Notes: generated from the sequence alone by a model not told the origin. Shown: positions 34,301 to 43,125, numbered from the stretch's first letter. The stretch: 64,000 bases of DNA from Bacteroidota bacterium (GCA_023251535.1 JAHEYP010000013.1:1-64000), one strand, 5' to 3'. Translations and numbers: made by a program.

Positions 34301-37300
34301 TAGGGCCTCCTAAACTTGCAACATTGACATTACTTTGAGAACTACATCCATTCGCATCCGTCACAGTTACCTGATATGCACCTGATGCAATAGAATTTAA
34401 TGTTGATGCATTTCCAGATATTGGTGACCAAGCAAATGAATACCCTCCTGCTCCGCCTGAAGCCACCACACTAGCAGAACCAGTAGAGGCACCACAAGCA
34501 GATGAAGTAGAACTCATAGTCAATCCGATAGCTGCAGCAGCATTAACTGTTGCATTTGTTTGAGTAGTACATCCATTTGCGTCGGTAACTATCACAGAAT
34601 AATTTCCTGCAGTCAATCCTGAGGCACTTGAAGTACTTCCTCCAACAGGCAACCATTGATAAGTGTATGTTGCTGTTCCTCCAGCAGGAGTCGCTGTTAA
34701 TGTTCCGTTAGAACCTCCATTACAAGTAACATTCGAAACTGAAATTGTATTTGACAAAACAGTTGGTTGAGTAATAGAAGTTGAAATTGTTTTCTTACAA
34801 CCCGATTGATCGGTAACAGTAACAGTGTATGTACCTGCACTCAAATTTGAAGCAGAAAAACTGCTCGATACATTCGGAGACCATTGGTAAGTATAGGCTG
34901 GATTTCCACCAGTAGTATTTATTTGAAGAGATCCATCGTTACTTCCGAAGCAGCTAACATTATTTACTGATGCAATTGTATTTGCAATAACTGCAGGTTC
35001 AGAAATTATTTGCGTCAAATTTTTTACACATCCTTTTGAGTCTGTAACAGTTAATGTATACACACCTGCCACCAAGACAGATATTGACGCTGTTGAAGCA
35101 CCTGTTGACCAACTATATGTATACGGAGATGTACCTCCACTTGACGTGGTATTTATTGAACCAGTGTTACCACCAAAACAAAGAACATCAACCGAAGAAT
35201 TTAAAGTTATCTGTAATTGCGAAGGTTGTCCGATCGAAAGAGAATTTGTTGCAGTACATCCATTTCCATCTAAAACGGTAACTGTATATATTGTTCCCGC
35301 TGAAATATTATTAGCATTTGCAGTTACACTTCCGTTCGACCATTGATATTGATAAGGTGTAACTCCTCCTACTGCCGATGCGCCTAAAATTCCATCAGAA
35401 CCACCATAACAACTGATCGATTGCACTGTTGCTATTGATGCAACTAAAGCCGTTGGCTGAGTTAATGTTACTGAGGCAAGTGATGTACACCCATTAGCAT
35501 CAGTTGCGGTTACTGTATATATTCCTGAAATTAATGATGTCGCCGTAGCCGTAGCATTGCCGCTCGACCATAAATATGAATAAGGAGATACACCACCAGA
35601 TGCCAATGCTGTTGCTGAACCTGTATTTCCTCCATTACATAAAATATTTGTAGAAGAAGAAATTGCATTGCTTAATGCAGACGGCTGTGATATCGTTATT
35701 GATGTAGTAGCAGTACATCCATTTGCATCGGTTACGGTTACAGAATAAGTTGCTGCAACTAAACCCGAATTCACAGAGCCTGTTGCACCATTCGACCATG
35801 AATAAGAATACCCTGAAGTTCCTCCTGACGCAATTGCAGTAGCAGAACCTGATGCATTCGAGTTACATAATACATTGGTTGACGAGGTTATTGAAATGCT
35901 TAATGCTGTTGGTTCATTAATAACAACATTATTAGATGATGTACATCCATTCGCATCGGTTGTAGTTACAGTATATGTCCCTGCAGAAAGGTTATTTGCA
36001 GTTGCTACTACACTTCCCGTCGACCATATGTATGTATAATTTGCCGTTCCTCCACTAGCTAATGCTGTTGCACTTCCAGTTGAATTTCCATTACAAAGTA
36101 TGTTTACAGATGTAGGAATAGCTACATTTAATACGGAAGGTTGCGTAATAAGTATTGAATTCATTGCTGTACATCCATTTGCGTCGGTCGCAGTTACAAT
36201 ATAATTTCCTGCTACCAATGAAGATATTGTTGCGGTAGCAGTTCCTGTTGACCACAAATAAGTATATGCAGATGTCCCACCTGACGCCAAAGCTGTAGCA
36301 CTTCCTGTATTACCACCATTGCATAATACATTTGAAGAAGATGCAATATTTACAGCAACAGCAGTTGGCTCTGTTATAGTAGCTGTTGTAGATACCGTAC
36401 ATCCATTTGCGTCTGTTGCAGTAACTGTATAAGTCCCAATTGAAAGTGATGACGCGGTGGCAGAGTTTGATCCACTCGACCATTGATAGGTATAGCTTGA
36501 TACTCCACCAGACGCAAGTGCCGTAGCACTTCCAGTTGATCCACCATTACAAAGTTCATCTGTAATTGCGGCTATACTTACCGTTAGTAATGATGGCTCC
36601 GATATATTTGCTGTTGTTGATGCAGTACATCCATTGGCATCGGTTGCAGTAACCGTATATGTTCCTGCAGCTAATGAGTTTGCTGTTGCTGTTGCACTTC
36701 CCGAAGACCATTGATAAGTATAAATTGTTGTTCCGCCAGAAGCTAACGCTGTTGCATCTCCTGTTGCTGCTCCATTACAAAGCACATTAGTTGTTGATGT
36801 AATTGCAATTGTTAAAAGTGTTGGTTCATTTATTGTTGCAGTAGTTAAAGCTGTACAACCATTAGCATCGGTTGCAGTAACTGTATAGGTTCCTGCAACC
36901 AGTGAATTTGCTGTTGCAGTTGCACTTCCTGACGACCATTGATAAGTATATGTTGCAGTCCCACTTGAAGCCAATGCAGTTGCGGATCCATTCGCAGCAC
37001 CATTACAATTTGCATCTGTTATTGAAGTTATACTTACCGATAAAAGAGTAGGTTCTGTAATTACTACTGATGTTGTTGAAGAACATCCATTGGCATCCGT
37101 TGCAGTAACTGTATATGTCCCTGCTGTTAATGATGTAGCATTTGCTATTGTACTTCCCGACGACCATTGATATGAATAAGGAGATGCTCCTCCGGCAGCT
37201 AATGCGGTTGCACTTCCTGAATTTCCTCCATTACACAACACATTTGAAGATGTCGAAATACTTACCGAAAGTAATGTTGGCTCAGAAATCGTTGCTGTTG

Positions 37301-40300
37301 TTGTTGACGTACATCCGTTATTATCAGTAGCAGTTACTGTATAAGTTCCTGCCGACAAAGAACTAGCTGTTGCGGTTGCAGAACCTGTCGACCATAAATA
37401 TGAATAAGAGGATGTACCTCCGGATGCCGCAGCTGTTGCGCTTCCCGAATTACCTCCATTGCATAAAACATCTACAGTTGCGGCTATACTCACCGTTAGT
37501 AAAGTTGGCTCGTTAATAACAGCAGTTGTAGAAGAAGTACAACCATTAGCATCAGTAGCGGTTACTGTATAAGTTCCCGCAGTTAATGAAGTAGCTGAAG
37601 AAGTTAAACTTCCAGAAGACCATTGATAAGTATATCCTGGAGTTCCATCAGCAGCTGATGCCATTGCGCTTCCAGTAGATGCTCCACTACATAACACATC
37701 CGTAGTTGCGGCAATGCTTACCGCTAGTAATGTTGGTTCTAATATTGTAGCGGTTGTTGTAGACTTACAACCATTTGCATCAGTAGCAGTAACTGTAAAT
37801 ACTCCTGCCGGCAATGAAGATGCAGTAGCTGTAATACTTCCTGTTGACCATAGATAAGTATATCCTGACGTTCCACCTGATGCAAGTGAAGTTGCACTAC
37901 CTGTTGAAGCACCATTACACAAAACATCAATTGTAGATACAATTCCAACATTTAATACGGGAGGTTCAACTATCGCAGCAGTTATTGAAGAAGTACAACC
38001 GTTTGCATCGGCCACAGTAACAGTATAAGTTCCAGCAGCCAATGAAGAAGCTGTTGCTGATGTACTTCCTGTTGACCATAAAAAAGCATATCCTGATGTT
38101 CCACCAGATGCTGCTGCAGTCGCACTTCCGGTAGTCATTCCATTACAAATTACATCAGTAGTTGCGGTTATACTAACCGTTAGTAAAGTCGGTTCTGAAA
38201 TTACAACAGTAGTAGTAGCAGTACATCCGTTTGCATCCGTCGCTGTTACTGTATATGTGCCAGCTGCTAAAGATGATGCAGTTGCGGTTGCACTTCCTGA
38301 TGACCATTGGTAAGTATAGCCTGATGTCCCTCCCGAAGCTAGTGCTGTTGCACTCCCGGTTGCAGCACCATTACATAACTCATCAGTTGTGGAAGTTATA
38401 CTTATTGAAAGTAATGACGGCTCATTAATGATTGCAGTAGTTGTTGCTGTACATCCATTCGCATCGGTAGCAGTTACAGTATATGTTCCTGCTGCCAAAG
38501 ATGATGCAGTTGCAGTTGAGCTGCCTGTCGACCATTGATATGTATAACCTGTTGTTCCTCCTGTAGCGAGCGATGTTGCACTTCCTGTTGCAGCACCATT
38601 ACACAAAACATCGGTAGTTGCGGTTATGCTTACCGTTAGTAAAGTTGGTTCTGCAATATTTGCAGTAGTTGTTGCAGTACATCCGTTTGCATCGGTGGCC
38701 GTTACAGTATAAGTACCTGCAGCCAAAGATGATGCTGTTGCAGTTGAGCTGCCTGTCGACCATTGATATGTATAACCTGAAGTTCCACCTGAAGCTAATG
38801 CAGTAGCACTTCCTGTCGCTGCTCCATCGCAAAGAACATTGGTTGTTGAAGGAATATTTACAGTAAGTAAAGTTGGCTCGGTAATAGTTGCAGTAGTTGT
38901 TACAGTGCAACCATTGGCATCGGTAGCTGTAACAGTATATGTACCGGCTGACAATGACGAAGCAGTAGCAGTAGAACTTCCCGAAGACCACTGATAAGTA
39001 TAACCTGAAGTTCCACCTGATGCAGCAGCAGTGGCACTACCTGTTGCAGCTCCATTACATAGTACATTAGTAGTTGCGGTTATACTTACCGTTAGTACGG
39101 TAGGATTTACAAGATTATTTGATGATGTGGCTGTACATCCATCAGCCGACGTAACTGTAACAGTATACGAACCGGCGGTTAATCCTGATATATCTTCATT
39201 CGAAGAACCATTTGACCAAACGTAAGTATAGGGCGCGCTTCCACCAGAAGGAGTAATATCAATTGCTCCCGTCGCTCCGCCTGAACACAAAGGATTAGTA
39301 ATTGCTGCATTTATTGTTAGTGAATTCGCAACTGTAACTGTAACTGAAGTAGTTGTTGCACATTGTCCAGCAGCCGGCGTAAAATTATAGGTACCAGTTG
39401 CAGTGTTACTGATAGTTGCGGGCAACCATGTTCCCGTAATTCCGTTTGTAGATGTTGTTGGCAATGTAGGAGCAACACTACCAGAACAAATTGGTCCGAT
39501 AGCATTAAATGTAGGAGTAACAGGTAGTGTTACATTAACCGTTGAACTTGCAGTAGCAGTACATCCACAAGCATTGGTAACTGTAATTGTATATGTGGTT
39601 GTTGAGGTTGGACAAGCTGAGGGAGTTAATGTATTTGTTGCCGACAAACCTGCAGTTGGAGACCACACATAAGTATAAGTACTTGGATTAAAAAAAGTAA
39701 TTGACCAATTATTAATTGAACCAACATCACCTGTTGTATTATCCGCAACAAATAAAGTCCATGTTCCATTTGTAGGTGTACCATTTAATGCAGCGAAATT
39801 ACCTGCACCTCCTTCTGGCTTATATGAACCTGCGAAAGGTGCAGTACCAGCTGTAATGTTAGTTGCAGCAGTTGCAGAGAAGCAAGTGCCAGAATAATTA
39901 TTTCCGCCTCCTCCATTGTTATTACTCAATAAATAATAAGTTCCATTAGGCGCTTGTAACCAAAGCTCAAGATCTGAATCGTAAGTATGTGTTATATCAA
40001 GACAAACAGTAAGATAGTCACCTGTATCCCAAGTAGGATCGCAAACACCGCTTACAACTATTCCCGATGATGCCCATGATCCGGCACAACTTGCAGGACC
40101 TGTATGACAAGCAGAAGAAATACCTCCATCTGGAATTTGCGGAGTGCACTGAGTACTATTAAAACTTATATTTCCTCCAACAGAATTTACAGCCGCTGTT
40201 AAGTTCGTACAACTTCCTTGACAAACAGTAGAAGAAGCAGGCGTTAGTGTTACCGATAAAGTATTAGAATAAACTCCTGAATAGGTTTTCGTGCAACCAT

Positions 40301-42476
40301 TACCATCAGTAACGCTAACTGAATATGATTGTCCGTTGGTTAATCCGGAGATAGAAACTATTCCTCCTACATTAGTTGAAGTTTGGCTTAATGATCCATT
40401 ACCAGTATTTGTAATCGTATATAGCGAAGAACCAACAGCAGGCAGTCCTCCGAAAATTTGTAAGTTAACGGTTCCACTACATGATGGTGAAGAAGTAATA
40501 GTAATTGGATCTAAGAATTTTATCACAACAGGATCACCAAGATCGAAACATCCATCACCATCTTGATCATTACTTACTACTCCGTCCCAATCTAAACCAT
40601 TATCTCCATCATCGGCAGTAATTGCAACTAACACTAAAGTATTATTAGTAGTTGACAACCCTGGCAAGCTTAATAAAGGAGAACAGCCACCATTTGAGTT
40701 TGTACTATATCCACCACTATTTGCTACAGAAAAATCTTGATCAGTCCAGAAGTAGCCTGTCCAGTTTGGATCTGTTGCAGGATCATTGGTTGTTGGTCCT
40801 CCGGCATTATAAATCGCATAAAACAATTCGGCATTATCGAATCCAGGATCATAATCGGGAGGAAGAATATAATCGCCGTTACTAGTTAAATTAAATGCTC
40901 CTCCCGGACAAAGTGCTACTGTAGTTGTACCTGCAGCAGTCGACATTGTTCCATTGGTAACACTTACAGTTGTAGTGCCTGCATTTGAATTACAACATGC
41001 AGATCCAGTATAAGTAGCAGTAGGAATAGTTGGACCGGAAGGGTCAGAGTAAACTGCTGTAACAGTACATGAACCTCCATTACCCGGAATATTAGGAATA
41101 GAATACGCGAATGGCGAAGAAAACGGAGCATTATAAACAACACTTCCTCCACACGAAGTTGAAATTGTTAAAGTACCTGAAGATGGAAGACATGCCGCTG
41201 TTAATGTTCCTGTAACTGTATATACTCCAGTAACGCAAGGGCTTGCTGATGCAGTTAATGAATTACAATTCGCAGCAGTATACGTTGTAGAAAGAATTGA
41301 AGGTGCACCAGCGGCGGAATACACTGCAGAAACAACACATGCATTTCCTGTTCCGCATAAATTAGGAATTGAATAATTTATTGTATTTGCAAATGGAGCA
41401 TTTAAGGTTACACTTCCTCCACATGTATTTGAAATAGTAACTGTACCTGTAGTTGGAGGGGCATCTGTTTGTAATATTCCGTTTAATGTATAATTACCTC
41501 CTGAACATGCGGTTGGCACAGCAGTTAATAAATTACAATTTGTGGTTCCTGCTCCGGAAGCTCCACTATTAGTTTGAGAGAATTGTACAGAACCTGCTTG
41601 ATTTGCAAAATTCGTCAACAATATCATATACCATTCACCAGCGACAGCACTGGGAATAGAAGCATTTTCAATAGCTGCGGTGGAATAGCTGCAATCAACA
41701 ATATTTCCTGCTGATAACCCTGCACACATTGCAGCTTGCGATGCAAATGGTCCCCAGATGATAAAATCGACATCAATACCTGCACCGGCATTTGTTTGTT
41801 GTGAAATATTAAAATCAATAGGTCCCGATGTTTGCACATTCATAAAATAGAATGCGGGATTGGGAGCGGATAATAAGCAACCATAAATTCCTGACCCACC
41901 TATAGAAGGTACACCTGTGGTATTACAATAATCATATGTTGTTCCAGTACAAAAAGGATCAGCTGCATTACACGCACTATTAGTTCCCGTATTTGTACAA
42001 GGTGTTGATGATCTCACACAAATAGAAAACGTACCGGGATTATCATTCCCATATTCCCAAAAACGAATAAAAATTGTAGCTCCCGGAGTTAGTCCGTTTT
42101 GAGCAATGGAAGGCATTAATCCATTTGTACTTCCATCATCATCACATGCCAATAATGTTAAACTTCCGCAAGTTCCAGTATAGATAGCCATTCCACCATC
42201 AGTAACAACACCAGTATTAGAATCGAAGATTAATGAACCTGAAGCAGGAACAGTAACTTGAAACCAAACATCACCTCCTGAATAATTCGAACAACCCGGA
42301 GCAGGAACACCCGTAGATGCTGTAGCATTCAAATTAGTGTACTGCGTATATGTACAAACGGTTCCGACAGTTAATGTCGTTGCATTACAAGGATCATCAT
42401 TAGATGGCACCTGCGCAAAAGAACTGAAGGACAATAGTAAAAGCAGAATTGTAAAACCGTAAATTCTAAGCTTCAT
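28293..42476 (-). CDS. giant secreted adhesin with 43 SprB-type repeats and T9SS type B sorting domain
   Basis: 4727 residues in one unbroken 14.2-kb frame. In order: signal peptide (1-23, ending SSFAQ); two Cys-containing beta-sandwich domains of Bacteroidetes surface proteins (to about 330, with DPFCTGT and DFIIWGPF); two short repeats around TISNTCGGSV; a P/Homo B-type domain (about 780-925); 43 SprB-type repeats of 74-77 residues (about 1045-4310); two Ig-like modules; two PKD domains with WTFGD (about 4470-4632); and a type B T9SS C-terminal domain (from IPNAFSPNGDW, about 4634-4727). Each SprB repeat has two cysteines. SprB is the gliding adhesin of Flavobacterium johnsoniae; this is a relative by repeats, with no adjacent sprF. 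It is probably cell-surface exposed. Confidence 0.95.
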   Translation of the reverse strand: MKLRIYGFTILLLLLSFSSFAQVPSNDDPCNATTLTVGTVCTYTQYTNLNATASTGVPAPGCSNYSGGDVWFQVTVPASGSLIFDSNTGVVTDGGMAIYTGTCGSLTLLACDDDGSTNGLMPSIAQNGLTPGATIFIRFWEYGNDNPGTFSICVRSSTPCTNTGTNSACNAADPFCTGTTYDYCNTTGVPSIGGSGIYGCLLSAPNPAFYFMNVQTSGPIDFNISQQTNAGAGIDVDFIIWGPFASQAAMCAGLSAGNIVDCSYSTAAIENASIPSAVAGEWYMILLTNFANQAGSVQFSQTNSGASGAGTTNCNLLTAVPTACSGGNYTLNGILQTDAPPTTGTVTISNTCGGSVTLNAPFANTINYSIPNLCGTGNACVVSAVYSAAGAPSILSTTYTAANCNSLTASASPCVTGVYTVTGTLTAACLPSSGTLTISTSCGGSVVYNAPFSSPFAYSIPNIPGNGGSCTVTAVYSDPSGPTIPTATYTGSACCNSNAGTTTVSVTNGTMSTAAGTTTVALCPGGAFNLTSNGDYILPPDYDPGFDNAELFYAIYNAGGPTTNDPATDPNWTGYFWTDQDFSVANSGGYSTNSNGGCSPLLSLPGLSTTNNTLVLVAITADDGDNGLDWDGVVSNDQDGDGCFDLGDPVVIKFLDPITITSSPSCSGTVNLQIFGGLPAVGSSLYTITNTGNGSLSQTSTNVGGIVSISGLTNGQSYSVSVTDGNGCTKTYSGVYSNTLSVTLTPASSTVCQGSCTNLTAAVNSVGGNISFNSTQCTPQIPDGGISSACHTGPASCAGSWASSGIVVSGVCDPTWDTGDYLTVCLDITHTYDSDLELWLQAPNGTYYLLSNNNGGGGNNYSGTCFSATAATNITAGTAPFAGSYKPEGGAGNFAALNGTPTNGTWTLFVADNTTGDVGSINNWSITFFNPSTYTYVWSPTAGLSATNTLTPSACPTSTTTYTITVTNACGCTATASSTVNVTLPVTPTFNAIGPICSGSVAPTLPTTSTNGITGTWLPATISNTATGTYNFTPAAGQCATTTSVTVTVANSLTINAAITNPLCSGGATGAIDITPSGGSAPYTYVWSNGSSNEDISGLTAGSYTVTVTSADGCTATSSNNLVNPTVLTVSITATTNVLCNGAATGSATAAASGGTSGYTYQWSSGSSTATASSLSAGTYTVTATDANGCTVTTTATITEPTLLTVNIPSTTNVLCDGAATGSATALASGGTSGYTYQWSTGSSTATASSLAAGTYTVTATDANGCTATTTANIAEPTLLTVSITATTDVLCNGAATGSATSLATGGTTGYTYQWSTGSSTATASSLAAGTYTVTATDANGCTATTTAIINEPSLLSISITSTTDELCNGAATGSATALASGGTSGYTYQWSSGSATATASSLAAGTYTVTATDANGCTATTTVVISEPTLLTVSITATTDVICNGMTTGSATAAASGGTSGYAFLWSTGSTSATASSLAAGTYTVTVADANGCTSSITAAIVEPPVLNVGIVSTIDVLCNGASTGSATSLASGGTSGYTYLWSTGSITATASSLPAGVFTVTATDANGCKSTTTATILEPTLLAVSIAATTDVLCSGASTGSAMASAADGTPGYTYQWSSGSLTSSATSLTAGTYTVTATDANGCTSSTTAVINEPTLLTVSIAATVDVLCNGGNSGSATAAASGGTSSYSYLWSTGSATATASSLSAGTYTVTATDNNGCTSTTTATISEPTLLSVSISTSSNVLCNGGNSGSATALAAGGASPYSYQWSSGSTIANATSLTAGTYTVTATDANGCSSTTSVVITEPTLLSVSITSITDANCNGAANGSATALASSGTATYTYQWSSGSATATANSLVAGTYTVTATDANGCTALTTATINEPTLLTIAITSTTNVLCNGAATGDATALASGGTTIYTYQWSSGSATATANSLAAGTYTVTATDANGCTASTTANISEPSLLTVSIAAITDELCNGGSTGSATALASGGVSSYTYQWSSGSNSATASSLSIGTYTVTATDANGCTVSTTATITEPTAVAVNIASSSNVLCNGGNTGSATALASGGTSAYTYLWSTGTATATISSLVAGNYIVTATDANGCTAMNSILITQPSVLNVAIPTSVNILCNGNSTGSATALASGGTANYTYIWSTGSVVATANNLSAGTYTVTTTDANGCTSSNNVVINEPTALSISITSSTNVLCNSNASGSATAIASGGTSGYSYSWSNGATGSVNSGLVAATYSVTVTDANGCTATTSITISQPSALSNAISSSTNILCNGGNTGSATALASGGVSPYSYLWSSGNATATATSLISGIYTVTATDANGCTSLASVTLTQPTALVASIATVQSISCYGGSDGILGASAVGGVTPYQYQWSNGSVTANANNISAGTIYTVTVLDGNGCTATNSLSIGQPSQLQITLNSSVDVLCFGGNTGSINTTSSGGTSPYTYSWSTGASTASISVLVAGVYTLTVTDSKGCVKNLTQIISEPAVIANTIASVNNVSCFGSNDGSLQINTTGGNPAYTYQWSPNVSSSFSASNLSAGTYTVTVTDQSGCKKTISTSITQPTVLSNTISVSNVTCNGGSNGTLTATPAGGTATYTYQWLPVGGSTSSASGLTAGNYSVIVTDANGCTTQTNATVNAAAAIGLTMSSTSSACGASTGSASVVASGGAGGYSFAWSPISGNASTLNSIASGAYQVTVTDANGCSSQSNVNVASLGGPTVAISSSSNVSCFGGSNGSATVSVSSGVAPYTYTWSPSGGSAATASSLTAGNFSVNVADANGCISAANIIITQPTALSSNVVTSAANCNHPDGVATVFPAGGISPYTYNWSSGGVAGSSLSAFTPGSYTVTVTDSRSCTSVTSFAIGNTAGPTVSVSSSSPVSCPGGSNGQINISSVNGISPYTYLWSDGSVFPNLSGVSSGTYTVTITDANGCTANTSASISSLPAMLLTLSSTTAACNNSNGSASVSIVNGISPYAYTWSSGAVTANTGNTLIAGSYSVTVMDINGCTATGNVSVSNAGGPVPSVASSNNVTCFGLTNGSASIAVSSGATPYIYQWFPSGGSGASASNLAAGNYSVNVTDANGCVANVAIVIGSPTALSVSSTPTDVLCNGGNNGSISTLVSGGTTPYTYLWNTGSLASTVSGVVAGNYTVTVTDSHNCSSSIITNVAAPSVISVPVVVSNNNCNGGTSGSIQVNASGGVSPYSYLWSTGYTAGSLLSNLSANTYSVTVTDANGCIKNTSASVTQTSALSATTSITNATCNASNGGTVLTVQGGTSPYTYLWSNGSITNTISNVVAGNYTVTVTDFYGCTFSNTYQVNNVGAPTLTLQSVTNVLCNNASTGAASVQISGGVSPYVYSWLPSGGAGSSASSLHAGNYSVTATDANGCQVSLPITITEPTAINISLTTTDASCGNSNGTVTSVVTGGTGAYTYHWNSSAVNTSSLSLLAPGNYSFSITDANGCVATQNYNIAAQGGPTVALATLSNVSCYGGSNASASVSLSGGVGPFTYAWIPSGGSSSSASGLTAGNYTVNVTDANGCLTPFGLTITQPDSISLALNSSASTCGLSNGAITTSVSGGTANYSFLWSNAAVASQITNVSSGVYTVTVTDAHSCTISRSSTIVGYPSPLVSLTTQTNVSCNGGANGSAQISVNASSSINSYAWSNGSVTQNILNLTAGNYTVTVTDLNGCTGSISVTITQPAAISISPSTTNASCGQANGSASVSISGGTSPFAYLWSNGYTTSGINNVIAAAYSVTVSDANGCTKNQSVAVANNGAPNLTLSSVTHVLCHGNSTGAILASISGGASPYSYSWTPSGGNALQASQLPAGGYTLTATDQNGCIAAISTTINEPNAITANVSTTPASCNQLNGSIAISASGGTGSLSYQWNNGASASSLNNIAAGAYTLTITDANTCVSTQTYAVPGLGGPSVSVVSTGNASCFGKSDGTATVLASSGNAPYTYNWIPSGGNQPIADSLSAGAYTVNVTDVNGCLTSVNIAISEPTAVTPSVTGLQMVHCYGQSNGTASIQTTGGSGVYSYLWSNGTSAASSSSLPLGNYTVTVTDSNGCTGLTTFSIAQPDSLVIDTLLLNNISCNALSDGSASVSVVGGTSPYQYQWSNPAYTSAVVYNMPAGNYTVTVTDNNGCTTKKSLSLVQPSPLVVNSVVDSVKCAGGNTGSIALTVSGSTSPYQYNWSSGAIGSTIQHLVAGTYSVTVTDYNGCADTITAIVFEPDTLDINTAITNVRCAGQPTGSVLVTPTGGVAPYSIVWNNNLVVGFTPTSINAGNYSAIITDANSCTSSITTLITQPTVLNAVVAMPPTLCIGQFVTLQVNTSGGTPAYHYQWSNGAITDTVTVNPTISTSYAVTVTDANGCVVPIINTNVNVYPPLSLSLSVSNDTICDGQSVLLNTVAAGGNGGPYSYQWNNTMTGSSQTVSPDSTTSYSVILTDGCGTPFVQLSQNVVVNPTPIPDFIPNSIKQCMPVTAVFVSTSQTTTGSTYSWTFGDNTSGSGSSPHHYYGAPGVYDVALTVTNTYGCSASITKTDVVTVYDLPTAGFAADQSVVEILTPQVTLLNHSNGATMFNWTFGDNSSSVEYSPTHTYNDTGSYQIQLIAISQHGCRDTAYETIHVMPDFSVFIPNAFSPNGDWYNEGFTGYGVGIKSASFKIFDRWGELIYASDSLGKPWDGTFSKSGALCAEGIYVYLFDIISFDDEPHQYSGRVSLVR
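29545..39340 (-). repeat. tandem array of 43 SprB-type repeats (in-frame)
   Basis: Unit length is about 225 bases. I counted 43 units from the Cys-Asn-Gly ... YTYQWS ... GTYTVTATDANGC pattern. Units 2-17 (about 35450-39110) are very alike and end EPTLL or similar. Units 30-39, and with gaps 22-27, alternate between a short subtype (ACxxxNGSA ... ending GGP) and a longer one (CFGGSNGSA ... WxPSGG ... ending EPTAL), a double-unit period of about 450 bases (about 30440-34760). The alternation is read by eye. Confidence 0.85.
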
Positions 42477-42484
42477 AGGCCTGT

Positions 42485-42880
42485 CTATTTTGAGTTCATT
42501 ACCTTAAAATATTCATCCAGAAAATTCACTGACATTTTTTTCTGAAGGAATATTCCTTTTAATTGTTCAGAAGGATATTCACTCGTAACGGTTACTTCTA
42601 TTTTATTTTTTTCAAGAAATGCAATTTGCAAAACTTGATTATTCTCTCTTAAAAATCCATAATTTATTTCTACATCCTTTGCAGAACTTACATTACCTAC
42701 TTCAATTGAATATGCTTTACCAACACCAGAAAACAGTGGAGCGCCTAATAGCTTATTTGAATTTAACTTTTGCTGAACGTCGGGCGACATACGATTTATA
42801 TCGAATGAAAAATTCGACTGCGCCGAAACTGTTCCGACAAAAAATAATAGCACAAGTGATAATAGTAAATTTTTTACCAT
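42485..42880 (-). CDS. small secreted protein upstream of the giant adhesin
   Basis: 131 residues: signal peptide (MVKNLLLSLVLLFFVGTVSA) and a mature part of about 110 residues without Cys, rich in Lys, Asn and Val (SFDINRMSPDVQQKLNSNK, EINYGFLRENNQVLQIAFLE). I do not recognise a family. It ends 8 bases before the giant adhesin starts and reads the same way, so the two are very probably co-transcribed, and it may act as a helper, subunit or chaperone for the adhesin. That is inferred from position only. I see no consensus promoter immediately upstream. Confidence 0.75.
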   Translation of the reverse strand: MVKNLLLSLVLLFFVGTVSAQSNFSFDINRMSPDVQQKLNSNKLLGAPLFSGVGKAYSIEVGNVSSAKDVEINYGFLRENNQVLQIAFLEKNKIEVTVTSEYPSEQLKGIFLQKKMSVNFLDEYFKVMNSK

Positions 42881-42972
42881 GCTTGAATAATTAAACTACT
42901 AATGAAGCCCATTCACTTGGAGGATAAAGAAAAGCCGCCCTGATTCTAGGCTAATATAACAAAAAATAAAAT

Positions 42973-43125
42973 ATGAAGAAAGAATTCGACTTCTACATAT
43001 TCAACAGGGAAATAAGCTACCTAAACAAGATTATGCCACCTCTGAACAGGATATATAAAACCGGAAGGAATCAAATGATCGCTATACTTCAATTATTCAA
43101 GTCGATAAAACATCATACAAATTAG
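42973..43125 (+). CDS. possible 50-residue open frame in the intergenic region
   Basis: ATG to TAG, 50 codons (MKKEFDFYIFNREISYLNKI ...), inside the 416-base gap between the small secreted protein and tRNA-Leu. The sequence is charged and aromatic, without signal peptide, and I recognise no family. Three AGG arginine codons differ from the neighbouring genes, which favours a chance or decayed frame. The rest of the gap (43126-43260) shows nothing definite. Confidence 0.2.
   Translation: MKKEFDFYIFNREISYLNKIMPPLNRIYKTGRNQMIAILQLFKSIKHHTN

Noticed and set aside
29239-40885. Antisense open frames inside the giant gene (up to 130 residues)
   Set aside because: They follow the composition of the repeat on the other strand and have no independent start signals.
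28293-42476. The regular repeat looked at first like a CRISPR array or minisatellite
   Set aside because: Units of about 225 bases are in frame, differ at synonymous positions and encode the SprB-type fold; no spacer structure.
42929-42944. Sequence aaagccgccctgat resembles the left arm of the terminator at 9769
   Set aside because: The complementary right arm is missing, so it cannot form the hairpin; at most a decayed terminator.
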